The notes under the pieces were generated by a model. The model saw nothing but the letters and a program-made list of their open reading frames with translations. It ran no database searches and had not been told where the DNA came from. Below, in pieces: positions 53,531-63,042 of a stretch of DNA of 64,000 nt. Where the stretch lies: positions 22,297 through 86,296 of the forward strand of contig NZ_AVPJ01000015.1 in the NCBI RefSeq assembly GCF_000768705.1. Reading direction: 5' to 3'. The position numbers and the translations under genes are program-made. The stretch's first letter is position 1, and the number at the start of each line of letters is the position of its first letter. The DNA comes from Knoellia sinensis KCTC 19936 (GTDB lineage: Bacteria; Actinomycetota; Actinomycetes; Actinomycetales; Dermatophilaceae).

Positions 53531-53965
53531 TCACCAGTGGCCGCCACGCTCCCGGTCGATCTCGTCGAGCAGAGGCCGCGGACCGGTGTCGTCCACCGTG
53601 ACGTGAGGGTGCTCGTCACCGTCCCACTCGGCGCTCGACCCATCGTCGACCCAGGAAGGTGACTCGACGGCATACGCGTCGGTTGTCTGCTGCACCGGCG
53701 GGGCGCCCCCGTCGCGCCAGCCGGCACCGCCGAGCCGGCTCAACGGCACGGTCTCGTCGAGTGGCTCGTCCACCACGCCCTCGTCAGCCGACGACCCGAA
53801 CGTCACCCCACTGCTCTGCGTCCCCGTCAGCGTGATCTCGGGCGTCTCATAGGTGTGGTGCTCGGGCAGGCTCGTGACGTCGCGGTGGCGGAGCACCCAC
53901 ACGAAGGCGGCGATCACGATGACGAACGCCACAGCGCCGATGAGCCACACCATCGAGTCATCCAT
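53531..53965 (-). CDS. single-helix membrane protein with acidic cytoplasmic tail
   Basis: 144 residues. Helix MVWLIGAVAFVIVIAAFVWVL then a polar, acidic tail with ETPEITLTGTQSSGVTFGSSADEGVVDEPLDETVP. No family recognised. Convergent with the sunset-domain gene; both are bitopic proteins with disordered tails, but a link is not shown. Confidence 0.65.
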   Translation of the reverse strand: MDDSMVWLIGAVAFVIVIAAFVWVLRHRDVTSLPEHHTYETPEITLTGTQSSGVTFGSSADEGVVDEPLDETVPLSRLGGAGWRDGGAPPVQQTTDAYAVESPSWVDDGSSAEWDGDEHPHVTVDDTGPRPLLDEIDRERGGHW

Positions 53966-54118
53966 GCCATGACGGTAGCCAACGGCACCGCTCCCGGCGC
54001 GCCGACGCGACCGAGGATCGGGACGTCACCGTTGCGGCTGTCACACAGGCGCGGGCTCGTACGGCCGCACTAGTAGGTTCTCGGGCGTATGTCTGTCCCT
54101 GGACGAGGAGAACTTCAC

Positions 54119-55678
54119 GTGCGCATCGGTGTGCCACTGGAGTCGTTGCCCGGCGAATCCCGCGTGGCCGCGACTCCCAAGACTGTTGAGCAACTCATCG
54201 GACTCGGGTATGCCGTGTTCGTCCAGTCCGGAGCGGGTGACCTCGCGACGTTCCAGGACAGTGCGTATGCCGAGGCCGGCGCGGACGTCGTGGGCGACGA
54301 GGTGTGGAACACCGACATCGTCCTCAAGATCAACGCGCCGACTCCGGCGGAGATCAATCACCTCAAGAGCGGCCAGACCGTCGTGAGCCTCATGTCGCCC
54401 GCCCTCAAGCCCGAGCTCGTGGCCGCCCTCGCGGAGCGCGGAGTCACGGCGCTCGCCATGGACGCCGTCCCGCGCATCTCCCGGGCCCAGTCGCTCGACG
54501 TGCTGTCGTCGATGGCCAACATCGGTGGCTACCGCGCGGTCGTCGAGGCAGCACACGAGTTCGGTTCGTTCTTCACCGGCCAGGTGACGGCCGCGGGCAA
54601 GGTGCCGCCGGCCAAGGTCCTCGTCGTGGGCGCTGGTGTGGCCGGGCTCTCGGCAATCGGCACAGCCAGCTCGCTCGGGGCCATCGTGCGAGGCTTCGAC
54701 GCACGCAGTGAGGTGGCCGAGCAGGTCGAGTCGATGGGTGCGGAGTTCCTGCGCATCGACGTCGAGGACGCCGGGCCGTCGGCCGACGGGTACGCCAAGG
54801 AGACGGGCGAGGACTTCAACCGCAAGGCCGCCGAGCTGTATGCCGCACAGGCCAAGGACGTCGACATCGTCATCACCACCGCGCTCATCCCCGGGAAGCC
54901 CGCACCGCGGCTGCTCACCGAGGAGATGGTTGCCTCGATGAAGCCAGGGTCGGTCGTCGTCGACATGGCGGCCTCCAACGGTGGCAACGTCGCCGGATCC
55001 GTCGCGGACAAGAAGGTCGTCACCCCCGGGGGCGTGACGATCCTCGGCTACACCGACCTGCCCGGGCGGTTGCCGACCCAGGCGTCGCAGCTGTTCGGAA
55101 CCAATCTCGTCAACCTGCTCAAGCTCACCACCCCGGGCAAGGACGGCACCTTCGTCCTCGACCTCGAGGACCAGGTGCAGCGCGGCATGACGATCGCCCA
55201 CGAGGGCCAGGTCCTGTGGCCGCCGCCTCCGGTGCAGGTCTCGGCGGCTCCGGCTCCCGCGGCAGCCGCGGCCAGCGCGGCAGGTGGGGTCGACGCGAAG
55301 GCGGGTGGACGGCATACGGAGAAGAAGCCGCGCGACCCGCGGATGAAGTACCTCTGGATGGCCATCGGCGCCTTGCTCTTCGCGCTCATCGCGTCGGCGT
55401 CGCCGGCGATGTTCCTCGGACACTTCACGGTCTTCGCGCTCGCGGTGATCGTCGGGTTCTATGTCATCTCCAACGTGTCGCACGCGCTGCACACGCCGCT
55501 CATGGCCGAGACCAACGCCATCAGCGGAATCATCATCGTCGGCGGGCTGCTGCAGATCGACTCGGACGACCTCGTCGTGAAGACGTTGGCGTTCCTCGCG
55601 ATCCTCGTGGCCAGCATCAACATCTTCGGAGGATTCGCAGTGACCGGCCGCATGCTCGAGATGTTCCGGAAGGACTGA
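54119..55678 (+). CDS. pntA: NAD(P) transhydrogenase subunit alpha
   Basis: 519 residues from GTG 54119, which has GAGGAG 8 nt upstream and begins VRIGVPLES, the exact family start; ATG 54089 would add ten atypical residues. Domain I (NAD-binding) runs to ~380 with [62 protein letters not shown] and [16 protein letters not shown] Pro/Ala linker leads to four C-terminal helices. With PntB it couples the proton gradient to NADPH formation. Confidence 0.96.
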   Translation: MRIGVPLESLPGESRVAATPKTVEQLIGLGYAVFVQSGAGDLATFQDSAYAEAGADVVGDEVWNTDIVLKINAPTPAEINHLKSGQTVVSLMSPALKPELVAALAERGVTALAMDAVPRISRAQSLDVLSSMANIGGYRAVVEAAHEFGSFFTGQVTAAGKVPPAKVLVVGAGVAGLSAIGTASSLGAIVRGFDARSEVAEQVESMGAEFLRIDVEDAGPSADGYAKETGEDFNRKAAELYAAQAKDVDIVITTALIPGKPAPRLLTEEMVASMKPGSVVVDMAASNGGNVAGSVADKKVVTPGGVTILGYTDLPGRLPTQASQLFGTNLVNLLKLTTPGKDGTFVLDLEDQVQRGMTIAHEGQVLWPPPPVQVSAAPAPAAAAASAAGGVDAKAGGRHTEKKPRDPRMKYLWMAIGALLFALIASASPAMFLGHFTVFALAVIVGFYVISNVSHALHTPLMAETNAISGIIIVGGLLQIDSDDLVVKTLAFLAILVASINIFGGFAVTGRMLEMFRKD

Positions 55679-55685
55679 GGCGACG

Positions 55686-57065
55686 ATGACTTCCAACGTG
55701 GTTTCTGCGGCATACATCGTCTCTGCCGTCCTGTTCGTCCTGTCGCTGGCGGGACTCTCGAAGCACGAGTCGGCCAAGGAGGGCAACCAGTTCGGCGTCG
55801 CCGGAATGGTCATCGCACTCGGGGCGACCATCTGGCTCGTGCTGTCCCGCTCTCCGCACGCGCTCACGACCCTGCTCCTGATCGCGCTGGCCATGGGCAT
55901 CGGCGCGGTCATCGGACTGTGGCGCGCCCGCAAGGTCGAGATGACCCAGATGCCCGAGCTCGTCGCGATGCTGCACTCGTTCGTGGGTCTGGCCGCGGTG
56001 CTCGTCGGGTTCAACTCGCACCTGAACGTCGGGGCGGACTCGAACACCATCCACTCCATCGAGGTCTTCCTCGGGGTGTTCATCGGTGCGGTGACGCTCA
56101 CCGGGTCGATCGTCGCGTTCCTCAAGCTGTCGGCGCGGATCAAGTCGACGCCGCTCATGCTGCCGGCGCGTCACTGGTTGAACCTGGCCGCCCTCGTGGT
56201 GTCGGCGTTGCTGCTCGTGTGGTTCATCCAGTCGCACTCGATCGTGCCTCTGGTGTTGATGACGGTCATCGCTCTGGCATTCGGCTGGCACCTCGTGGCG
56301 TCGATCGGTGGCGGCGACATGCCGGTCGTCGTGTCGATGCTCAACTCGTACTCCGGCTGGGCGGCGGCTGCGGCCGGCTTCATGCTCGGCAACGACCTGC
56401 TCATCGTCACCGGTGCCCTCGTGGGTGCATCCGGTGCGATCCTCAGCTACATCATGTGCAAGGCGATGAACCGTTCGTTCGTGTCGGTCATCGCGGGCGG
56501 GTTCGGCCAGGAGGTCGTGGTCGGTGACGACGTCGACTACGGCGAGCACCGTGAGATCACGGCCGAGGGTGCGGCGGACCTGCTGCGCGACGCGTCGTCG
56601 GTCGTCATCACGCCGGGCTACGGCATGGCTGTGGCGCAGGCGCAGTACCCCGTGGCAGAGCTGACCAAGCGACTGCGTGACCGCGGGGTCGAGGTGCGCT
56701 TCGGCATCCACCCGGTCGCTGGTCGCCTGCCGGGCCACATGAACGTGCTGCTCGCCGAGGCGAAGGTGCCCTATGACATCGTCCTCGAGATGGATGAGGT
56801 CAACGACGACTTCGGAGCGACCGACGTCGTGCTCGTCATCGGTGCCAACGACACGGTGAACCCCGCCGCCAACGAGGACCCGACGTCACCGATCGCCGGC
56901 ATGCCGGTGCTCGAGGTGTGGAACGCCAAGGACGTCATCGTGTTCAAGCGGTCGATGGCGCCGGGGTATGCCGGTGTGCAGAACCCGCTGTTCTTCCGCG
57001 ACAACTCGCAGATGCTCTTCGGTGACGCCAAGCAGCGCGTGGACGACATCCTCACCGCCCTCTAA
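55686..57065 (+). CDS. pntB: NAD(P) transhydrogenase subunit beta
   Basis: 459 residues. About nine membrane helices (conserved [25 protein letters not shown] and [26 protein letters not shown]) then the NADP-binding domain [61 protein letters not shown], and [17 protein letters not shown]. It begins 7 bp after pntA. This enzyme balances NADH and NADPH. Confidence 0.97.
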   Translation: MTSNVVSAAYIVSAVLFVLSLAGLSKHESAKEGNQFGVAGMVIALGATIWLVLSRSPHALTTLLLIALAMGIGAVIGLWRARKVEMTQMPELVAMLHSFVGLAAVLVGFNSHLNVGADSNTIHSIEVFLGVFIGAVTLTGSIVAFLKLSARIKSTPLMLPARHWLNLAALVVSALLLVWFIQSHSIVPLVLMTVIALAFGWHLVASIGGGDMPVVVSMLNSYSGWAAAAAGFMLGNDLLIVTGALVGASGAILSYIMCKAMNRSFVSVIAGGFGQEVVVGDDVDYGEHREITAEGAADLLRDASSVVITPGYGMAVAQAQYPVAELTKRLRDRGVEVRFGIHPVAGRLPGHMNVLLAEAKVPYDIVLEMDEVNDDFGATDVVLVIGANDTVNPAANEDPTSPIAGMPVLEVWNAKDVIVFKRSMAPGYAGVQNPLFFRDNSQMLFGDAKQRVDDILTAL

Positions 57066-57090
57066 GCGGTTCCTGCGACTGCATGATTCA

Positions 57091-57152
57091 GTCGATGTAG
57101 TACGAAACGCCGTACCCGGAGACCGGGTCACGGCGTTTCGTACTACCTCGAC
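57091..57152. repeat. 62-nt palindromic element, copy 1
   Basis: Arms 57091-57113 and 57130-57152 pair over 23 bp with one mismatch (core GTAGTACGAAACGCCGT), and an inner 6-bp stem ACCCGG/CCGGGT closes an AGA loop. It lies between pntB and the AbiEi-like gene. Copy 2, also 62 nt, lies immediately after that gene (58171-58232). Confidence 0.9.
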
Positions 57153-57195
57153 CGGAGTTGGGGATAACTTCGCGGCCGGAATCCGGTATTCGACG

Positions 57196-58164
57196 ATGCT
57201 GACCCGCGTGCAGGCCCTCCCAGACCCGTTGGCGAACCGACCCTTCTCGACCCGGGAGGCTCGGGGTCTCGGCGTGCGTCCTCGGGACCTCCGGAGTGCT
57301 GATCTGGTTGTCGTGACACATGGCGCTCGTGCGCACCAAGAGCCGAACGCCCTCATTGACCGGGCGAGGGCCTACCTCGCGGCCATGCACGGCGACGTTG
57401 CCTTGTCCCACATCTCTGCTGCTCAACTCTGGGGCTTGCCACTCCCTCGGTTGATCGAGGGGCAAGAGGACCTTGACGTGATGTGTGGCCCCAAGGCGGG
57501 GCCGGTGAAGCGAGCTGGATGCATTGGTCACCGTGGCCTGAGCCGACGCAGAGTCGTGTCCCGCTCCGGTGTTCCGGTGACAGGGATCGCCGATACTTGG
57601 GTGGACCTCGGGGAAGTTCTGGGACGCGGCCTGACGCTCGATGACGTCGTGGTCGCCGGGGACGTGGCAGCACGGTTGCTGGACGTGAGCCGGGGCCCCG
57701 GCGAAGGACCTGCGGCGATGCGTGCGACGCTCCATTCGCGGGTCCGTCCACGCGGGAAGGTCCTGCTCACGGAGGCACTGGATCTCACCTCGCCGAGATC
57801 GAAGTCTCCGATGGAGACTCGGGCCAGGCTGATGTTCCGCCGCGGTGGGCTTCCCTCGCCCGAGCTCAATGCCACGGTGACGTTCGAGAGTCACGACGGG
57901 GATGGTGGAACAGCGGGCTGGCTGCTTGAAGGGGACTTCGTGTGGCGGGCCCAGAAGGTCATCGGTGAATACCAGGGTAACCACCACGCAGCGATCAGCC
58001 AGCGAGCGGTCGATGTTGCCCGCCGCCATCTGGCCGAGGACGAGGGGTGGACCTTCGTGGAGATCTTCGCCGGCGATGTCTACACACGCTCCAAGCGAAT
58101 CTCCATGCTGCGTCGCCTTGGCCGAGCCCTGGGGGTGTCCGAGGCGGACCTGAATCTCTCCTAA
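57196..58164 (+). CDS. AbiEi/DUF559-like protein bracketed by palindromes
   Basis: 322 residues from ATG 57196. The N-terminal half carries a winged-helix-like segment (FSTREARGLGVRPRDL; VALSHISAAQLWGLPLPRL) as in actinobacterial AbiEi-type proteins. The C-terminal third has GDFVWRAQKVIGEYQGNHH and FVEIFAGDVY, recalling the D...E-x-(D/Q)-G-xxH pattern of DUF559/Vsr-like PD-(D/E)xK folds. Function unproven; toxin-antitoxin or DNA-end processing are options. The gene stands alone between two near-identical 62-nt palindromes, which suggests a transferable one-gene unit. Confidence 0.75.
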   Translation: MLTRVQALPDPLANRPFSTREARGLGVRPRDLRSADLVVVTHGARAHQEPNALIDRARAYLAAMHGDVALSHISAAQLWGLPLPRLIEGQEDLDVMCGPKAGPVKRAGCIGHRGLSRRRVVSRSGVPVTGIADTWVDLGEVLGRGLTLDDVVVAGDVAARLLDVSRGPGEGPAAMRATLHSRVRPRGKVLLTEALDLTSPRSKSPMETRARLMFRRGGLPSPELNATVTFESHDGDGGTAGWLLEGDFVWRAQKVIGEYQGNHHAAISQRAVDVARRHLAEDEGWTFVEIFAGDVYTRSKRISMLRRLGRALGVSEADLNLS

Positions 58165-58170
58165 AGTCCA

Positions 58171-58232
58171 GTCGAGGTAGTACGAAACGCCGTACGCGGG
58201 GGAGCGGGCGCGGCGTTTCGTACTACCTCGAC
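58171..58232. repeat. 62-nt palindromic element, copy 2
   Basis: Arms 58171-58193 and 58210-58232 pair over 22 bp plus a G-T. The outer 23 nt differ from copy 1 at one position in the left arm and one in the right; the central loop differs more (ACGCGGGGGAGCGGGC). Starts 6 bp after the stop of the AbiEi-like gene. Confidence 0.9.
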
Positions 58233-58275
58233 CGGGAGGTGAGGACCTCGCTGGGCTCTCGGCGGCCCCGTGCGG

Positions 58276-59760
58276 TCAGGGGGTCTTGGTGAAGACCGCT
58301 TCCTCCTCGGCGCCCACGGCGATCCGCGACTTGCGGTAGCCGTAGACGAAGTAGATGAGGAACCCGAGGGCCAGCCAGATGCCGAAGCGAATCCACGTCT
58401 CCACCGGCAGCGTCAGCATCAGGTAGGCGCAGATCGCGGCCGACAGCCACGGCAGCCACGGCGAGAAAGGCACCTTGAACGGGCGGTGGAAGTCGGGCCG
58501 GCGCTTCCTGAGCACCGGCACGGCGATCGACACGAGGAAGAACGCGGTGAGCGTCCCGATGTTGATCATGAACTCGAGCTTCCCGACCGGCGTCAACGCG
58601 GCCACGAGCGCCACGAGCAGGCCGAGCCCGATCGTGATCTTGAGCGGCGTTCCGGTCTTCGGGTTGACCCGACCCAGGGCCGACGGCAGCAGCCAGTCGC
58701 GCGACATCGCGAACACGACGCGCGAGGCGCCGATGAGCAGCGTCATCACCACTGTCGTCAGACCCGCCACGGCGCCTGCGGAGATGAGCGTCGCGTAGGC
58801 CGGCTTGCCCACTTGCTCGAAGGCTCCCGCGAGCGATCCGGCCTCGGCGAGCTCGTGGTAGGGAACCATGCCCGTGAGCACCAATGCGGTGCCGCAGTAG
58901 AGGATCGTGCAGATGATGAGCGAGCCGATGATGCCGCGAGGCAGGTCGCGGGCGGGGTTCTTGGCCTCCTCGGCGGTGGTCGCGACCACGTCGAAGCCGA
59001 TGTAGGCGAAGAACACGAGTGACGCCGCGGCGAAGATTCCGGAGATCCCGAAGGCCGCTGGAGCGAAGCCGAAGAGGTAGTCGAGGAGTGGCTGCTCCAT
59101 CGTCGAGCCACTCTCGGTCGGTTGCGACGGCGGGATGAAGGGGGAGTAGTTCTCCGACTTGATGAAGCCGATGCCCGCGAAGATCACGAAGAGGACGATG
59201 AAGACCTTGAGGGCCACGAGCGCCATGTTGACCCGCATCGACTCCTTGATGCCGACGGACACGAGCGCAGTCAGGATGAGGACGAGGATGAACGCCGGCA
59301 GGTCGAACGACGATCCATAGGCCACCGACTCCGGGATCGTGATGCCGAGGTGGTCGAGGAAGATGCCCAGATAGGCCGACCACCCCTGTGCCACAACGGA
59401 TGCGCCGAGGAGCAGCTCGAGCAGGAGGTCCCAGCCGATGATCCACGCGACGAGCTCGCCGAGCGTCGCGTAGGAGAACGTGTAGGCCGACCCGGACACG
59501 GGGATCGCCGACGCGAACTCGGCATAACACAGCGCCGCGAGCGCACAACAGAACGCCGCGATGATGAACGAGAGGATGACTGCGGGTCCGGCGAGCTGGT
59601 TCGCCGCGCGCCCGGCCACGGTGAAGATGCCGGCGCCGATGACGACACCGACACCGAACACGGTGAGGTCCAGGGCAGTGAGGCGCTTCTTGAGCTGGTA
59701 GTCCGGCTCATCGCCCTCGGCGATGGTCTGTTCGATGGACTTGGTGCGCCAGATGCTCAT
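58276..59760 (-). CDS. APC-superfamily amino acid permease
   Basis: 494 residues, about 12-14 helices. GVGVVIGAGIFTVAG is the APC helix-1 signature, FFAYIGFDVVATTAEEAKNPARDLPRGI the helix-6/7 motif, and GTPLKITIGLGLLVALVAALTPV typical of the cationic amino acid transporter (CAT) group. Likely takes up a basic or neutral amino acid. The ATG at 59760 shares one base with the stop of the PH-domain gene, so the two are coupled. Confidence 0.9.
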   Translation of the reverse strand: MSIWRTKSIEQTIAEGDEPDYQLKKRLTALDLTVFGVGVVIGAGIFTVAGRAANQLAGPAVILSFIIAAFCCALAALCYAEFASAIPVSGSAYTFSYATLGELVAWIIGWDLLLELLLGASVVAQGWSAYLGIFLDHLGITIPESVAYGSSFDLPAFILVLILTALVSVGIKESMRVNMALVALKVFIVLFVIFAGIGFIKSENYSPFIPPSQPTESGSTMEQPLLDYLFGFAPAAFGISGIFAAASLVFFAYIGFDVVATTAEEAKNPARDLPRGIIGSLIICTILYCGTALVLTGMVPYHELAEAGSLAGAFEQVGKPAYATLISAGAVAGLTTVVMTLLIGASRVVFAMSRDWLLPSALGRVNPKTGTPLKITIGLGLLVALVAALTPVGKLEFMINIGTLTAFFLVSIAVPVLRKRRPDFHRPFKVPFSPWLPWLSAAICAYLMLTLPVETWIRFGIWLALGFLIYFVYGYRKSRIAVGAEEEAVFTKTP

Positions 59761-60629
59761 CAGTTGCCCTTTCGTCCGGGTCGCCGGTTGCCCCGCGGCC
59801 TGATGACGGGAATCTCTCCCGTGTCCTCCAATCGAGAAGCGTGCAGCAAGTCGGAGCTTTGGTAAAGGGTTTCGTGAGGCGGTGCCGGTGCGTGTCGATC
59901 GGTCACGGGATTGCGTATGCCGTCCGCGTGCGTCCCGCGGCCCTCTCGCGTGAAGTGGTCACGCCATCCGTGGGGGTCGTCGTACTCGTCGCGCCAGCCG
60001 CTGTCCCAGTCGTCGGGACCGGAGCCGGGTCCGGGTGCGCGGCCGGGCCCGTCGGGTCCGCCGTCGTCGTTGCCCTCGTCGTCCTCGTCCTCTGCCCAGC
60101 CGTCGTCGGGGTCACGCGCAGCATCCTCGGTTCCGAAGAGGGTGTCGCAGATGGCCTGGTAGTGCTCGGTGGCGTTGGGGACGTACTCGACGCGGGACAG
60201 GGCCTGTGACTGCCCGGCCGACTCGAGGATGAAGGTTCCGTAGCCGATCAGCCGGCCCGTGATCGAGCGCTCGAAGGTCATGTCGGTGACCTTCATGTTC
60301 GGCATCATCGCGACCTTTCGCCGGATGAACCCGTAGAAGAGGAGGAGGCGCTTGTCGGTCGCCACGAACCAGTCGTGGCGCCAGTTCAGATAGCGCCAGA
60401 GGAGGTAGATGAACCCCCCAAGTGCCAGAAGCCAGACGAAGTTCGCGAGGTTGGCACCCATCTGGGTGCGGGGTGCCTCCGCCTCGACGAAGGTGGCGAA
60501 GAAGAGCAGGCCGACGAAGGCCGAGATGGGCTTGATCTGCGAGAACCAGTGCTGCCGGAGGACGACCACCGTGCGTTCCCCGCGGACCAGGTAGCGCTCC
60601 AGTTCGCGGTCGAGGCGCCCGGCCGCCAC
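59760..60629 (-). CDS. membrane PH-domain (bPH2/DUF304) protein with disordered tail
   Basis: 289 residues from GTG 60629. Two membrane helices (ISAFVGLLFFATFVEA; FVWLLALGGFIYLLWRYL) precede a bacterial PH domain: DWFVATDKRLLLFYGFIRRKVAMMPNMKVTDMTFERSITGRLIGYGTFILESAGQ (around residues 85-140). The last ~125 residues are acidic, Gly/Asp-rich and disordered. Membrane-stress or envelope roles are typical for this family but unproven. Four bp downstream of a small membrane gene. Confidence 0.8.
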   Translation of the reverse strand: MAAGRLDRELERYLVRGERTVVVLRQHWFSQIKPISAFVGLLFFATFVEAEAPRTQMGANLANFVWLLALGGFIYLLWRYLNWRHDWFVATDKRLLLFYGFIRRKVAMMPNMKVTDMTFERSITGRLIGYGTFILESAGQSQALSRVEYVPNATEHYQAICDTLFGTEDAARDPDDGWAEDEDDEGNDDGGPDGPGRAPGPGSGPDDWDSGWRDEYDDPHGWRDHFTREGRGTHADGIRNPVTDRHAPAPPHETLYQSSDLLHASRLEDTGEIPVIRPRGNRRPGRKGN

Positions 60630-60633
60630 GGGG

Positions 60634-60804
60634 TCAGCCCCGGGCGATCAACGAGTCGAAGAAACTGCCGACGTTGGTCACGCCGTTGGCGACGACATCC
60701 CAGGCGCTGCCGGCGATGTTTGCCGCGTCACCCGGGGACGTGAAGATGGCATAGAGCATGAAGATGACCAGTAGCCACGTGACGATCTTCTTGACCGGGG
60801 GCAT
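60634..60804 (-). CDS. small single-helix membrane protein
   Basis: 56 residues, MPPVKKIVTWLLVIFMLYAIFTSP then AANIAGSAWDVVANGVTNVGSFFDSLIARG. I believe short proteins with this layout recur in actinobacteria. ATG 60804 with GAGAGAGCAG upstream. First gene of the PH-domain/APC operon. Confidence 0.7.
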   Translation of the reverse strand: MPPVKKIVTWLLVIFMLYAIFTSPGDAANIAGSAWDVVANGVTNVGSFFDSLIARG

Positions 60805-60956
60805 GGACTCGACTGCTCTCTCTCGGGGTCGGGGCCCAGCAGGCACGCTGGACCGCATATTTCAGCACCCATGATGACGGATGTGACTGGTGTGACTTGT
60901 GAGGTTGTCCGGCGTGTCGTGACCCGAGGCTCGTTCGCCGCTGGCCGCCGTGCGCG

Positions 60957-61595
60957 TCAGACCACGCCGTAGAGGCGGTCTCCTGCGTCACCGAGCCCGG
61001 GCACGATGTAGCCGAGCTCGTTCAGTTTCTCATCAATCGACCCGGTCACGAGCGACACGGGCACCCCAGCATCGGCGAGTGACTCCTCCATGTGCGCAAT
61101 CCCCTCGGGCGCCGCCAGGAGGGTCACGGCCGTGATGTCGTCGGCGCCCCGCTCGAGCAGGAACCGGATCGCGTCGACCATCGACCCACCGGTGGCGAGC
61201 ATGGGGTCCAGCACATAGACCTGACGCCCCGAAAGGTCGTCGGGCAGGCGGTTCGCGTAGGTGATCGCCTCGAGTGTCTCCTCGTTGCGCTGCATGCCGA
61301 GGAAGCCGACCTCGGCACTCGGCAACAGCCGCACCATGCCCTCGAGCATCCCGAGCCCGGCGCGCAGGATCGGCACGATGAGCGGCTTGGGGTTGCTCAG
61401 CTTGATGCCCGTCGTCGGCGCCACCGGCGTCTCGATCGAGAACGGCTCGACACGCACCTCGCGGGTCGCCTCGTAGGCCAGCAGCGTCATGAGTTCCTCC
61501 GCCAGCCGGCGGAAGGTCGGGGAGTCCGTCCGCTTGTCGCGCAGGTAGGTCAACTTGTGTGCGATGAGCGGGTGATCGGCAACATGAACGCGCAT
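60957..61595 (-). CDS. upp: uracil phosphoribosyltransferase
   Basis: 212 residues. [23 protein letters not shown] is the family start; [31 protein letters not shown] and the PRPP loop [13 protein letters not shown] (about 127-139) follow, with a C-terminal uracil-binding [15 protein letters not shown]. Salvages uracil to UMP. ATG 61595 is six bases after TAAGTT, so the transcript is probably leaderless. Divergent from tadA. Confidence 0.97.
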   Translation of the reverse strand: MRVHVADHPLIAHKLTYLRDKRTDSPTFRRLAEELMTLLAYEATREVRVEPFSIETPVAPTTGIKLSNPKPLIVPILRAGLGMLEGMVRLLPSAEVGFLGMQRNEETLEAITYANRLPDDLSGRQVYVLDPMLATGGSMVDAIRFLLERGADDITAVTLLAAPEGIAHMEESLADAGVPVSLVTGSIDEKLNELGYIVPGLGDAGDRLYGVV

Positions 61596-61601
61596 GGGTG
61601 A

Positions 61602-61607
61602 AACTTA
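61602..61607 (-). promoter_or_regulatory. -10 box of a leaderless upp transcript
   Basis: TAAGTT on the minus strand ends six bases before ATG 61595; no Shine-Dalgarno sequence is possible in that space. Confidence 0.55.
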
Positions 61608-61611
61608 GCGT

Positions 61612-62112
61612 GTGACCCCCCATTCGGGACCCCCGTCCGGTTCGCGTTCGGCGCCGCTTCGCGAGGAGTATGCCGTCGCCATGCGTCGCGCACTCGACCT
61701 CGCCTCCCTGGCCGGCCGGGACGGAGACGTGCCCGTCGGGGCAGTGGTCCTCGACCCCTCCGGCGCCGTCATCGGGGAAGGACGCAACCTGCGCGAGGTC
61801 GACACCGACCCCACGGCGCATGCCGAGGTCGTGGCACTCAGGGAAGCGGCACGGCATACGGGATCCTGGCGACTGGAGGACTGCACCCTGGTGGTGACCC
61901 TGGAACCCTGCCCGATGTGCGCGGGCGCCGCGATGCTCGCGCGGATCGGTCGGATCGTCCTCGGCGCGTGGGACCCCAAGCTCGGGGCAACGGGCTCTGT
62001 CTGGGACGTCGTGCGCGACCGGCGCGCGACGCATCGCATCGAGGTCGTCGGGGGAGTCCTCGAAGCCGAGGCGTCCCGGGTCCTCGTCGACTTCTTCGAG
62101 GCACGCCGGTGA
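61612..62112 (+). CDS. tadA: tRNA-specific adenosine deaminase
   Basis: 166 residues. Cytidine-deaminase-fold zinc site: HAE at 70-72 and PCPMC with Cys100 and Cys103. Converts A34 to inosine in tRNA-Arg(ACG). GTG 61612 is close to the upp promoter; an internal start before EEYAVAMRRAL cannot be excluded. Stop overlaps the next gene (GTGA). Confidence 0.94.
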   Translation: MTPHSGPPSGSRSAPLREEYAVAMRRALDLASLAGRDGDVPVGAVVLDPSGAVIGEGRNLREVDTDPTAHAEVVALREAARHTGSWRLEDCTLVVTLEPCPMCAGAAMLARIGRIVLGAWDPKLGATGSVWDVVRDRRATHRIEVVGGVLEAEASRVLVDFFEARR

Positions 62113-62744
62113 CCGACTTCCTCGCTTCACTCGTCGACCAGTCCCCGTGGGTGATCCTCACGATCGCGGCCCTCATCGTCTTCGGCGAGTGCGCACTCTT
62201 CGTCGGGATGGTGCTCCCCGGCGAGACGGTCGCCGTCCTCGCCGGCGCCACTGCGGCGCTCGGGCAGACCACCCTCGCGTCCGTGCTCGTCGTCGTCACG
62301 ATCGCGGCTCTCCTCGGGGACAGCACCGGGTATGCCATCGGTCGCCGTGTCGGACCGCGGCTCCACGACCGCATCACGAACCCGGCGCGCCGCAAGCGTC
62401 TGGACGGTGCGGAGACGGCGCTGCGGCAGCGCGGTGGGCTGGCGGTGTTCGTGGGTCGTTGGACGCCGTTCGTCCGTTCCGTCATGCCTGCACTCGCCGG
62501 AATTTCCGGTATGCCGTACGCCAAGTTCCTGGGCTGGGACCTGTTGGGTGCCGGGTCGTGGTCGATTCTCTCGGTCCTGGCGGGGTTTGCCGCGGGCAAG
62601 TCGTATGAGCAGGTCGTCGCGTGGTTCGGCACGCTGGGTGCGGTGATCCTCGGGCTGGGCATTGCCGTGGGTTTGGCCACTTGGCTGTGGCGACGCCGTG
62701 CCGCAGCCCGAGCGGGGTCGGCGTCCGCGTCGGTGGACGCCTGA
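62109..62744 (+). CDS. DedA-family membrane protein (VTT domain)
   Basis: 211 residues from GTG 62109, coupled to tadA. DedA features: VFGECALFVGMVLPGETVAVLAGATAALG, LLGDSTGYAIGRRVG, FVGRWTPFVRSVMPALAGISGMPYAKFLGWDLLGAGSWSI with the conserved Arg/Pro loop, and a C-terminal helix. DedA proteins act in phospholipid scrambling and envelope homeostasis. Confidence 0.93.
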   Translation: MTDFLASLVDQSPWVILTIAALIVFGECALFVGMVLPGETVAVLAGATAALGQTTLASVLVVVTIAALLGDSTGYAIGRRVGPRLHDRITNPARRKRLDGAETALRQRGGLAVFVGRWTPFVRSVMPALAGISGMPYAKFLGWDLLGAGSWSILSVLAGFAAGKSYEQVVAWFGTLGAVILGLGIAVGLATWLWRRRAAARAGSASASVDA

Positions 62745-62775
62745 CCCTCCCGCCCCCGGCGCAGAAAATAAACCG

Positions 62776-62805
62776 TTGCGTTCCGGGCTCTGTCCGGCTT
62801 AGCGT
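62776..62805 (+). promoter_or_regulatory. promoter of a short structured transcript
   Basis: TTGCGT (62776-62781), 18-bp spacer, TAGCGT (62800-62805). No recognisable large gene follows on the plus strand; it would drive the 12-codon ORF and hairpins described next. Confidence 0.5.
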
Positions 62806-62836
62806 CGGAGGACACGGAAGGGAGGTGGTCCAAGAA

Positions 62837-62875
62837 GTGATTTCTCATTGGACGCGTGAGGTGACTGCGCGCTAG
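62837..62875 (+). CDS. 12-residue ORF with strong ribosome binding site
   Basis: GTG 62837 preceded by AAGGGAGGTGGT (about 9 nt away), product VISHWTREVTAR. The stop overlaps a small hairpin (62866-62879). Leader-peptide-like, but no downstream biosynthetic gene follows. Confidence 0.4.
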   Translation: MISHWTREVTAR

Positions 62876-63011
62876 CGCACCTCGACTGCTCGAGGTCGCG
62901 TCTCCCGGCGCAATCCCAGCAGTTCACCGCAGCCCGTGGGCCGTGCAGGTCGTCCCCTGCACTCGTCTTGCCGCCTCCCTTCGGAGTCGAAGCCGACAGG
63001 CCCACGGGCTG
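62866..63011 (+). ncRNA. candidate structured RNA in a 300-bp gene-free region
   Basis: Hairpins in order: TGCGC/GCGCA (62866-62879), ACCTCGA/TCGAGGT (62879-62896), then a 13-bp closing stem CAGCCCGTGGGCC (62930-62942) with GGCCCACGGGCTG (62999-63011), which encloses GTGCAGG/CCTGCAC (62943-62962) and further sequence. The nested layout is more elaborate than a terminator. No match to a riboswitch class I know. The closing stem may also terminate transcription. Confidence 0.45.
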
Positions 63012-63042
63012 TTCCATGCCTCCGCCCCGTCGGGGGATCTCG

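Noticed and set aside
53531..56738. Minus-strand open frames across pntA and pntB
   Set aside because: They are His/Arg/Asp-rich shadows opposite highly conserved pntAB.
57091..58232. IS element with terminal inverted repeats
   Set aside because: Each end is itself a full palindrome, the protein lacks a DDE or HUH transposase signature, and no target-site duplication was evident; kept as a separate finding instead.
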